A stretch of 12,511 bases of DNA, from positions 1 through 12,511 of the forward strand of contig JAUNUZ010000027.1 of the NCBI GenBank assembly GCA_030537915.1. The letters run 5' to 3'. Position 1 is the stretch's first letter. Every line of letters starts with the position of its first letter. Below are positions 6,102 to 12,511 of the stretch, in pieces. This stretch comes from Micrococcales bacterium (lineage in GTDB: Bacteria > Actinomycetota > Actinomycetes > Actinomycetales > Dermatophilaceae). Under the pieces are notes generated by a model. The model was given only the letters and a program-made list of their open reading frames with translations. It made no database searches and was not told the DNA's origin. Position numbers and translations under genes: made by a program.

Positions 6102-8150
6102 TCAGTCGTAGTGAGTCTCGCGTCGAGCCGACAGGTAGGAGCCGACGACGGCCGCGCCGAGGTCGTCGAGGTCGGGGGCGACCACCCGGCCGTCGACGCG
6201 GCGCGCTATCGCTTCCACGAAGCGCGCCAGGCCGGGGTCGTCCCCGAGCCGGAAGAACGTCGTGCGGGCGCCGAGGCGAGCTGCGGCATCGAGCTCGCGA
6301 ACCGTGAGCCCCAGCGTGAGGTCGGTCGGCGGGTAGTCAAAGAGCGCCTCACCGCCGGGCTGCAGGTGCGCGGTCGGTTCGCCGTCGGTGACGACGAGGA
6401 GCACGGGCTGGGTGTGGGGATGCCGCCGGAAGTGCCGGTTCGCCAGCAAGAGAGCGTGGTGCAGGTTCGTGCCCTGCGCCCACGCGCCGTCAAGCGCGGT
6501 CAGTTCGTCGATACCCATGACCTGCGCGTGCAGACCAAAGGCGATGAGCTGTAGGTCGTCGCCGCGGAAACGCGTAGAGACGAGGTGGTGCAGCGCGAGG
6601 GCCGTGCGTTTCATCGGCACCCAGCGGTCCTCGATGACCATGGAGAAGGACGTGTCGACCAGCAGTGCGACGGCGGCCCGCGTGCGCGCCTCGGTCTGCG
6701 CGACCTCGACGTCCTGCACGGTCATCCGCACCGACGTGACTCGTGAGTCGAGCTGCTCGGTGGGCGCCCAGGTCCCACGGATCCCGGAGGCTTCGACGGT
6801 CGCCTCATCGACGACGCCGCCTCGATCGGCTGCCTCGCGCAGCACGGCGTTGGTGATGGTCGCGGTGACATCCCACGGCTCGGTGTCGCCAAACTCCCAG
6901 GCTCGGGTCTCGCCCGAGAAGTCCCCCGCGGCCCCGGCCCTCCGGGCGTCCCGCGATCCGATCCGCGCCGACAACCGATCGGTTGCGTCGCGCAGCAGGG
7001 TCCGGCCGAGTTGCCGCATCGCCTTGGGCGACAGCCGCAGCGACCCGTCGGGCGCCCGCGTCAGCAGGCCCGTCGACCGCAGGGCCCGTTCCAACTCGAC
7101 CAGCGTCCGGGCATCGGCCGCGGCCTGGCCGCCCAGCTGGCGGGCCAGGGCATCCAGATCGACGTCGTCGAGCCCGGCACCGGGATGGCTCTGGGCGAGC
7201 TGCTCGGACAGCGCGTCGAGGTCGGCGATGTCTTGCAGGGCGCCGGTGCCGTCGCCGAGCCCCAGACCCTCCTCGCCGTTGAATTGCTCGGCACCACCCC
7301 ACTGCTCGCCGGGGCGCAGGGCCCGCAGGTTCTCATCCATCTGCGCGAGGGCGCCCATGAGTTCCGGCGAGCCGAAGGCCTGCTGGGTCAGCTGATCGAG
7401 CTCCTCGCGTTGCGCGGGCGTCAGTGAGTTCCGGAAGCGGGAGGCCGCCGCCGCCCGCTGCGCGAGGGCGTCGATGAGCTCCTCGACGCTCGTCGGCTTC
7501 TCGGGAAAGAAGTCGCCGTGCGCGGCCATGAACTCCTCGAACTGCTTATCGGTGTTCTGCCCCGATCGGTGGGCCTCGAGCAGTGCGTTGAGGTCGCCCA
7601 GCATGTCCTGCACGGCCGCACGGTCGGCGGCCGAGGCACCCTGCAGCGCCTGTTTCATGCCCGCGAACCGCTGGTCTAGCACCTCTCGGCCGAGCAGGTC
7701 CTTGATCTGCTCGTAGGCCTCGCGGGCCTGCGAGCTGCGCCACGGGTAGTCGGACAGCTCGCGCACCGCAGCCGCCGTCGAGCCGGGCAGGCCCTCGATC
7801 CGCATCTCCGCGAAGCGCGCATCGTCGTCGAGGTCGCGGGCGAGCTGCTTGCGCTCGGCGACGACCGCGCGGTCGAGCAGCTCGCGGACCTGCCCGAGCG
7901 TCCCGTCGAGGCGGTGCTTGCGCAGCAGCTCCCGGCGCCTCGCCGCGACCTGACGCCCCAGGTCATCCAGGCCGCGCTGGTCGTGGCCACCGCGCCGCAG
8001 GAACTCGCGCATCGCCCGCTGCGGCGAGGTGCCGGCCATGACGTCCTGCCCGATGGCGGCAAGCGCCGGCCCGAGATCGACCGGCGGCGCGAGGGGATCC
8101 GGGCCGCCCGCATACGGCCCGTAGCGAGCATCGTGCGCTGAACGGGGCAT
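6102..8150 (-). CDS. VWA domain-containing protein, partner of the adjacent AAA+ ATPase
   Basis: This 682-aa protein has a long N-terminal region, mostly helical and charged (about 1-440), and a C-terminal von Willebrand factor A domain (about 490-680). The metal-ion-dependent adhesion site is complete: D499-T-S-F-S503, T561 in QGTN and D589 in VVTDGEP. No signal peptide or membrane helix is seen, so it is cytoplasmic. Its ATG shares a base with the ATPase stop in TGATG (8152-8148), showing translational coupling. MoxR/VWA and magnesium-chelatase-type pairs act as ATP-driven chaperones that remodel or load metal onto client proteins. From memory this pair resembles M. tuberculosis Rv0958/Rv0959. 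Automated names such as magnesium chelatase would be misleading, as no tetrapyrrole genes are nearby. The client is unknown. Confidence 0.88.
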   Translation of the reverse strand: MPRSAHDARYGPYAGGPDPLAPPVDLGPALAAIGQDVMAGTSPQRAMREFLRRGGHDQRGLDDLGRQVAARRRELLRKHRLDGTLGQVRELLDRAVVAERKQLARDLDDDARFAEMRIEGLPGSTAAAVRELSDYPWRSSQAREAYEQIKDLLGREVLDQRFAGMKQALQGASAADRAAVQDMLGDLNALLEAHRSGQNTDKQFEEFMAAHGDFFPEKPTSVEELIDALAQRAAAASRFRNSLTPAQREELDQLTQQAFGSPELMGALAQMDENLRALRPGEQWGGAEQFNGEEGLGLGDGTGALQDIADLDALSEQLAQSHPGAGLDDVDLDALARQLGGQAAADARTLVELERALRSTGLLTRAPDGSLRLSPKAMRQLGRTLLRDATDRLSARIGSRDARRAGAAGDFSGETRAWEFGDTEPWDVTATITNAVLREAADRGGVVDEATVEASGIRGTWAPTEQLDSRVTSVRMTVQDVEVAQTEARTRAAVALLVDTSFSMVIEDRWVPMKRTALALHHLVSTRFRGDDLQLIAFGLHAQVMGIDELTALDGAWAQGTNLHHALLLANRHFRRHPHTQPVLLVVTDGEPTAHLQPGGEALFDYPPTDLTLGLTVRELDAAARLGARTTFFRLGDDPGLARFVEAIARRVDGRVVAPDLDDLGAAVVGSYLSARRETHYD

Positions 8151-9658
8151 CAGCCGTAGACCGTCTCGTCGCCGTCGGAGTCCTTGCTGATCCGTCGGGC
8201 CAGGTAGAGGCCCTCGAGGGCCAACTCGATCGCCGCGGCCCGCTCACCGTCGGTGTTCGCGCCGAGTCGAGCGCACACCTCCGCATAAGCCGAGTCCGGC
8301 AGCGACGGGAGGCCCGCTAGGAACTCCTTCGCGGTGACGTGCTCGCCGGTGGTGATAAGAGCACCCGCCTCGACGGCCGCCACGAGCGAGTCCAGGTCGA
8401 TGCCGTGCAGGTGCTCGCGGGCGGTCGCGGCCGTGGCCATCCGCAGGAGGTAGCCGAGGATCTCATCCTCGCGGCCCTCCTCACCCGACTCGAACTCGAC
8501 CTTGCCGCGCGACACCTCCAGCGCCGCGGCAAGGTCGATGACTCGCGCGACTGCCTCATCCTCGTGCTGCGTGGTCGCCCGGCGAAGGGCTGCCGCGGCC
8601 ACGGTCTCGGCGCCGGCGATGGACAGGCGCGCGGACACCCCGGAGCGCTGGTCCACGGCCGCGGACCCGCGCAGCTCGCGGGTGAAGCGCGCGAGGATCT
8701 CCACGAGCGTGGGCGGCACCGTCGCGACGAGGTGCGCCTCCTGGGCGATGACTGCGACCTCGTCACCGAGCTCGACGGGGTAGTGGGTGCGGATCTGGGC
8801 GCCGAAGCGGTCCTTCAGCGGGGTGATGATCCGCCCGCGGTTCGTGTAGTCCTCCGGATTGGCGCTGGCGACGATGAGGACATCCAGCGGAAGGCGCAGC
8901 ACGTAACCGCGGATCTGGATGTCCCGCTCCTCCATGACGTTGAGCATCGCGACCTGGATGCGCTCGGCCAGGTCGGGCAGCTCGTTGATCGCGACGATGC
9001 CGCGGTGGGAACGGGGGATGAGACCGAAGTGGATGGTTTCGACGTCACTGAGTCGCCGCCCTTCGGCCACCTTGATGGGGTCGACGTCGCCGATGAGGTC
9101 GGCGACCGAGGTGTCAGGGGTCGCCAGCTTCTCCGCGTAGCGCTCGTCGCGGTGCCGCCAGCTGATCGGCAATTCATCACCGAGCTCGGCGGCGCGGCGT
9201 TGGGAGGCGTGCGTGATCGGCTCGTAAGGGTGCTCGCCCAGCTCGGCGCCTTCGATGACCGGGGTCCACTCGTCGAGCAGCCCGAGCAGGGTGCGCAGCA
9301 GCCGGGTCTTGCCCTGGCCGCGCTCGCCCAGGAGGACGACGTCGTGGCCGGCGATCAGCGCTCGCTCCAGCTGGGGCAGGACGGTGTCGGTGAAGCCGTG
9401 CAGACCCGGCCACGGGTCCCGGCCGTCGCGAAGCGCGTGCAGAAGGTTCTCGCGAATCTCTGCGCGCAGGCCGCGGGCCTGGTGGCCGGAGACGCGCAGC
9501 TCGCCCACGGTCCGCGCGGTCGGTGCCGGGGTGCGGGTCGCGGGAGGCGCAGGTGTCGAATGCGATCCGAGTGACGAATCGGAGACGGATGTCGAGTCGG
9601 ATGCCGGGGCGGGGGTGGTGCCTGCGTCGTCGCTCACGTGCGTCACGCTACGCCGCAT
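8150..9658 (-). CDS. AAA+ ATPase, MoxR / magnesium-chelatase-subunit-I-like
   Basis: This 502-aa cytoplasmic ATPase begins with a Ser/Thr/Pro/Ala-rich, probably disordered tail (about 8-50). The AAA+ core follows, with Walker A GERGQGKT at 111-118, Walker B region GIVAINELPDL at 220-230, sensor-1 SANPED at 265-270 and LKDRFG with a candidate arginine finger R284. Walker B has Asn (N225) before the catalytic E226, where AAA+ proteins normally have Asp. The remaining C-terminus is helical. I chose ATG 9658 because GAGGT (9671-9667) lies 8 nt upstream; GTG 9637 (VSDDAG) is an alternative that shortens only the disordered tail. It is coupled to the VWA gene and diverges from the membrane-protein gene across a 67-nt gap. 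It likely drives conformational change in a client recognised by the VWA partner. Confidence 0.88.
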   Translation of the reverse strand: MRRSVTHVSDDAGTTPAPASDSTSVSDSSLGSHSTPAPPATRTPAPTARTVGELRVSGHQARGLRAEIRENLLHALRDGRDPWPGLHGFTDTVLPQLERALIAGHDVVLLGERGQGKTRLLRTLLGLLDEWTPVIEGAELGEHPYEPITHASQRRAAELGDELPISWRHRDERYAEKLATPDTSVADLIGDVDPIKVAEGRRLSDVETIHFGLIPRSHRGIVAINELPDLAERIQVAMLNVMEERDIQIRGYVLRLPLDVLIVASANPEDYTNRGRIITPLKDRFGAQIRTHYPVELGDEVAVIAQEAHLVATVPPTLVEILARFTRELRGSAAVDQRSGVSARLSIAGAETVAAAALRRATTQHEDEAVARVIDLAAALEVSRGKVEFESGEEGREDEILGYLLRMATAATAREHLHGIDLDSLVAAVEAGALITTGEHVTAKEFLAGLPSLPDSAYAEVCARLGANTDGERAAAIELALEGLYLARRISKDSDGDETVYG

Positions 9659-9712
9659 CACCGACAACCTCGATCGCGCCGGCGGTAACCGCGCGTGTGC
9701 ACTCCTCGTGGC

Positions 9713-9718
9713 TATCCT
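9713..9718 (+). promoter_or_regulatory. candidate -10 element for a leaderless transcript
   Basis: TATCCT fits the actinobacterial TANNNT -10 consensus. It ends 7 nt before GTG 9726, so transcription would begin at or next to the start codon. The 67-nt divergent gap also holds a small dyad, GCGGT-A-ACCGC (9682-9692), a possible operator. No convincing -35 is visible. Confidence 0.4.
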
Positions 9719-9725
9719 CGACAAG

Positions 9726-10112
9726 GTGAACCTCGAAAAGGTCGTCTTCGGGTTCTTCGTGCTGCTCGCGGCGACGTCGAACTTCGGCTTCTTCACCGGA
9801 GACCTCAGCGACCCCAGCGTTCACAACGTCTACGAGCTCTACGCCGCGGTCGTCGTCTCGCTCATCGCCACCGTGCTCAAGTTCGGTGACCGCACGCAGA
9901 TCGGTGCGGTTCATCTCGCGACGAGTCTCGTGGCAGACATCCAGCTCATCGCGGCCGTCGTCATGTGGGTGTGGACGGACCAGGTCTCCGCGAGCGGCTT
10001 CACGCCCTCGCACATGGCCAGCGTGGTGTCGCTCTCGGGCGGAGCGCTCTTCGCCAACATCGTCTCCGTCGTCCTGCTCGTCATCGAGACGGTCTCCTAC
10101 CGGCGCCGCTGA
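9726..10112 (+). CDS. four-helix membrane protein, DUF6394-like
   Basis: This 128-aa integral membrane protein has four predicted hydrophobic helices at about 6-24, 35-52, 60-83 and 98-122. Conserved-looking motifs include NFGFFTGDLSDP (19-30), VYELYAAVVV (35-44), LKFGDRTQIGA (51-61) and HLATSLVADIQLIAA (63-77). I recall this pattern as DUF6394, found beside TrkA-type channel genes, but the family number is from memory. No biochemical function is known to me. GTG 9726 is preferred because NLEKVVFGFF matches the usual family N-terminus as I recall it and a -10-like TATCCT lies just upstream. GTG 9708 would add six residues; neither start has a good SD. Only 21 nt separate it from the potassium channel gene, so they are probably cotranscribed and may form one membrane complex. 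Confidence 0.75.
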   Translation: MNLEKVVFGFFVLLAATSNFGFFTGDLSDPSVHNVYELYAAVVVSLIATVLKFGDRTQIGAVHLATSLVADIQLIAAVVMWVWTDQVSASGFTPSHMASVVSLSGGALFANIVSVVLLVIETVSYRRR

Positions 10113-10133
10113 GTAGGCGATCCAGACACACCT

Positions 10134-11870
10134 ATGGCCAATCCGCTGCTGACCCTCATGACCCTCCGCTCGGCGGGGGCTCGGCGCAATTCGCTGCGGC
10201 GGGTGGCCGTCAAGGTGCCGACGAACGGGCCGACCACAGACGCCATCTTCCTCGCCTTCCGGCGAATGCGCGGCCCGCTCATCGTCATGATCGTCACCTT
10301 CTCGATCTCGATCCTCGGGTTGAGCCTCATCCCCGGGACCGACGACCAGGGCAAGCCCTACCAGATGACGGTGTTCGACTCGTTTTACGTCATCTCCTAC
10401 ACGGCGACGACGATCGGCTTCGGCGAGACGCCCTACACCTTCAGCGTGGCCCAGCGGATGTGGGTCGCGTTCGCGATCTACGCCTCGGTCATCGGCTGGG
10501 CCTACGCGATCTCGGCACTCTTCAGCCTGCTCCAGGATCACTCGTTCCGTGAAGCGGTCGCCGTGCAGCGCTTCCGGCGCGCCGTGGCCCGCATCGACGA
10601 GCCCTTCTTCATCGTCGCCGGCTACGGCCACACCGGCCGGCGCGTGGCCAAGGCGCTCGATGAGCTCGGGCGAAGGTTCGTCGTTCTCGACGAGGACGAC
10701 CGTCGTATCGATGCGCTCTCCAACGAGCAGCTGCTCGTCGACTCCCCCGGTCTCGACGGCGACGCAGCGAACCCCAGGCTCCTCGGCCTGGCCGGGTTGG
10801 GGCACCCCAAATGCGAGGGTGTCCTGGCGCTCACCGACGACAACGAGACCAACCTCGCGATCGTCATGGCGGTCCACCTGCTGCGACCCCAGGTCACGGT
10901 CATCGCCAGGTGCGACGACCGCGAGATCGCGGCGCGGATGCTCGACTTCGAGCCCGATGCGGTCATCAATCCCTTCGATCGGTACGGCAGCTACCTCGTT
11001 TTGTCGCTGCAGCGGCCTATCACCTATCAACTCGTCAGCTGGCTGATGAACCCGCGCGGGACCCGACTACCGGCCCGACGCGAGGGCCTGACGGACGGGC
11101 GTTGGGTCGTCACCGGCGACGACCGTTTCGCGACCGAGGTCAGCGCCGACCTGGAGGATGCCGGGCTGGATGTCACGCTGACGAAGGCCGCCGACGGGTA
11201 TCCCGATGTCTGCGCGGCGGTGGGATTCGTCGCCGGCGCGTCGAGTGACGCGACCAGTCTCTCGCTCGCGGCGCACGCCCGGCGCGAGCGACCCGACATC
11301 TTCTTGTCCGTCCGGCAGAGCATGTCTCGTAACGACTCGTTGCTCGACGCTTTCGATCCCGACTCGGTCTTCGTCCCCACCCAGCTCGTCGCGCGCGAGA
11401 CGCTGGCGCGGGTCGTCGCCCCCTATCTGTGGGGCTTCATCGAGCAGGCGGGGGAGCAGGGTGAGGAGTGGTCGGCCGCGATGCTGCAGGTGCTGCGGCG
11501 TCGGTGCGGATCCGCAACTCCGAGCACGCAACTGGTCACGCTGGACCGAGTCGGGGCACCCGCGGTGGTGCGCTGGCTAGGCCATGACGAGCTGAGGCTC
11601 GGCGACCTGCTGCGCGATCCCGACGATCGCGACAGCCTGACGCCGGTCGCGGCGCTGGTGCTCATCCGGGAGGAGCACACGCTCTACGCGCCGGACCTTC
11701 AGGAGCGCCTGCAACCGGGTGACCTTCTCCTTTTGGCGGGGCGGGAGCCCGGCTTGGACATCCTGTCCGGGACGCTCTATTCCGATTCCGCGGTCGAATA
11801 CGTCGCCACCGGTCGCTCCGTGCCCTCGGCGTGGGTCTGGCGGGCGCTTTCTGGCACCCATCGCCGATGA
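10134..11870 (+). CDS. two-helix potassium channel with tandem RCK/TrkA-type regulatory regions
   Basis: This 578-aa inner-membrane ion channel has TM1 at about 47-67, a pore helix at 82-92, selectivity filter TTIGFGE (92-98) and TM2 at about 107-133. The cytoplasmic part begins with a Rossmann RCK domain: GYGHTG at 163-168, then an acidic VVLDED (183-188) typical of nucleotide-binding RCK/TrkA-N domains. A second RCK-like region (about 324-430) has lost the glycine-rich loop (VVTGDDRFA). A TrkA-C-like beta segment follows at about 505-536 (ALVLIREEH to PGDLLLLAG). Such tetrameric channels pass K+ and are gated by nucleotides or ions bound to the RCK ring. The filter carries Phe instead of the usual Tyr. 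It probably shares an mRNA with the small membrane protein 21 nt upstream. No clear SD is seen before ATG 10134. Confidence 0.88.
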   Translation: MANPLLTLMTLRSAGARRNSLRRVAVKVPTNGPTTDAIFLAFRRMRGPLIVMIVTFSISILGLSLIPGTDDQGKPYQMTVFDSFYVISYTATTIGFGETPYTFSVAQRMWVAFAIYASVIGWAYAISALFSLLQDHSFREAVAVQRFRRAVARIDEPFFIVAGYGHTGRRVAKALDELGRRFVVLDEDDRRIDALSNEQLLVDSPGLDGDAANPRLLGLAGLGHPKCEGVLALTDDNETNLAIVMAVHLLRPQVTVIARCDDREIAARMLDFEPDAVINPFDRYGSYLVLSLQRPITYQLVSWLMNPRGTRLPARREGLTDGRWVVTGDDRFATEVSADLEDAGLDVTLTKAADGYPDVCAAVGFVAGASSDATSLSLAAHARRERPDIFLSVRQSMSRNDSLLDAFDPDSVFVPTQLVARETLARVVAPYLWGFIEQAGEQGEEWSAAMLQVLRRRCGSATPSTQLVTLDRVGAPAVVRWLGHDELRLGDLLRDPDDRDSLTPVAALVLIREEHTLYAPDLQERLQPGDLLLLAGREPGLDILSGTLYSDSAVEYVATGRSVPSAWVWRALSGTHRR

Positions 11871-11926
11871 CGCCGCGCCGCTGACGTCCGCTCAGTCGCG
11901 CGTTAGCCGATCCGGTCGCCCGGTGA

Positions 11927-12511
11927 TCACCCTTTCGCTCGTCTGCCCGGCTCTTCACGGACGCGTACGGTGCCGGCCGCACCGTCGACGGTGACTTGCT
12001 GACCGCTGCGGATCATCGCGGCGGCGGACGCCACGCCGACAACGGCGGGGATGCCGTATTCGCGGGCGACGACCGCGCCGTGGCTGTTCGACCCGCCCAT
12101 CTCCATGACCAGACCCCCGGCGGTCAGGAAGAGCGGTGTCCACCCTGGGTCGGTCGACGGTGCGACGAGGATCTCGCCTGGCGATAGGTGGGCACCCACG
12201 GGATCGCTGACGACCCGCGCGATGCCGGTGACGACTCCGGCCGAGGCCGGGGTGCCGACGAGAACCCCCGGCTCGGCGTGGGCAGCCGGGGCGAGCGCCT
12301 CGACCTCGGTGCCGTCTGAGAGCAGGAGCCGGGGGATGTGCCGCCGGCGCAGCTCTCTCTGGTAGACCAGTCGGTTGGCGGTTACGACGCCCCGTGCGTC
12401 GTTGCCCTGGCTACCGAGAGTGTCTGCGCTGCTCTCGGGGAGGCTCTCGACTGCCCTCCGGAGGCTGAACAGGTCGAGGAAGGCGACATCGTCGGCAGAG
12501 TCCAGAAGGCC
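11927..12511 (-). CDS. PEP-utilising enzyme, C-terminal part (PEP synthase / rifampicin phosphotransferase-like)
   Basis: The last 194 residues of a larger protein enter from the right edge; the 5' end is outside the window. The C-terminal swivelling domain of PEP-utilising enzymes is clear: LVGTPASAGVVTGIARVV, PGEILVAPSTDPGWTPLF, then GGSNSHGAVVAREYGIPAVVG, in which H144 of the fragment is the residue that becomes phosphorylated and carries the phosphate between active sites. The preceding segment (DVAFLDLFSLRRAVE) matches the linker before this domain in rifampicin-phosphotransferase-like and PEP-synthase-like proteins. The missing N-terminal ATP-grasp and central domains decide which reaction it performs. 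It converges on the potassium channel gene with a 56-nt gap in which I see no good terminator. Confidence 0.88.
   Translation of the reverse strand, partial: GLLDSADDVAFLDLFSLRRAVESLPESSADTLGSQGNDARGVVTANRLVYQRELRRRHIPRLLLSDGTEVEALAPAAHAEPGVLVGTPASAGVVTGIARVVSDPVGAHLSPGEILVAPSTDPGWTPLFLTAGGLVMEMGGSNSHGAVVAREYGIPAVVGVASAAAMIRSGQQVTVDGAAGTVRVREEPGRRAKG

Noticed and set aside
4991..9658. One operon joining the ATPase, VWA and homocysteine methyltransferase genes.
   Set aside because: Only ATPase and VWA are coupled; a 145-nt gap with palindromes precedes the methyltransferase, and no functional link is apparent.
9659..9796. N-terminal extension of the AAA+ ATPase to ATG 9796 (MKKPKFD...).
   Set aside because: It would overlap the divergent membrane-protein gene, and the SD supports ATG 9658.
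9648..11030. 460-codon minus-strand open frame opposite the channel operon, rich in Asp, Arg, Glu and His.
   Set aside because: This is a typical antisense shadow of high-GC coding sequence; the + strand has clear membrane and RCK motifs.

Overview
The window comes from a high-GC actinobacterial chromosome (Actinomycetota). Most genes look about 70% G+C or higher by eye, ribosome-binding sites are GGAGG-like, and several protein families have actinobacterial signatures: a YbaK-like protein with an AIANSL motif, and an AAA ATPase/VWA pair resembling M. tuberculosis Rv0958/Rv0959 (from memory). No rRNA, tRNA, CRISPR array, transposase or phage gene was seen. Both edges cut through genes.

Left part (1-1271). 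A PfkB-family sugar kinase is read leftward and loses its C-terminus at the edge. It is visibly less GC-rich (about 60% in two lines counted by hand) than the rest. A short open frame overlaps its start by 8 nt and looks like the tail of a lost upstream partner. A divergent YbaK/EbsC aminoacyl-tRNA deacylase-like gene follows.

Sugar cluster (1272-4283, + strand). A leader holds six 18-bp direct repeats in exact register. Three catabolic genes follow: a D-tagatose/D-psicose 3-epimerase-family protein, a polyol-type short-chain dehydrogenase and a Gfo/Idh/MocA oxidoreductase of the dihydrodiol-dehydrogenase type. The most economical reading is interconversion of a ketose or polyol by oxidation, C3 epimerisation and reduction, possibly with phosphorylation by the nearby kinase. 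The substrate cannot be read from the sequence, and no transporter or regulator is present in the window.

Housekeeping genes (4354-5956). A YqeY/GatB-like protein (+) converges on a zinc-dependent homocysteine S-methyltransferase (-). The gap between them holds GC-rich inverted repeats.

ATPase/VWA operon (6102-9658, - strand). An AAA+ MoxR/magnesium-chelatase-like ATPase is followed by a MIDAS-containing VWA protein through a TGATG stop-start overlap. The pair probably forms a chaperone or remodelling machine for an unknown client.

Ion-channel pair (9726-11870, + strand). Divergent from the ATPase are a four-helix membrane protein (DUF6394-like), probably started leaderless at GTG, and a two-helix potassium channel with tandem cytoplasmic RCK-type regions and a GFG selectivity filter.

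Right edge (11927-12511, - strand). This is the C-terminus of a PEP-utilising enzyme (PEP synthase / rifampicin phosphotransferase-like) carrying the phospho-accepting histidine domain; its N-terminal part lies outside the window.
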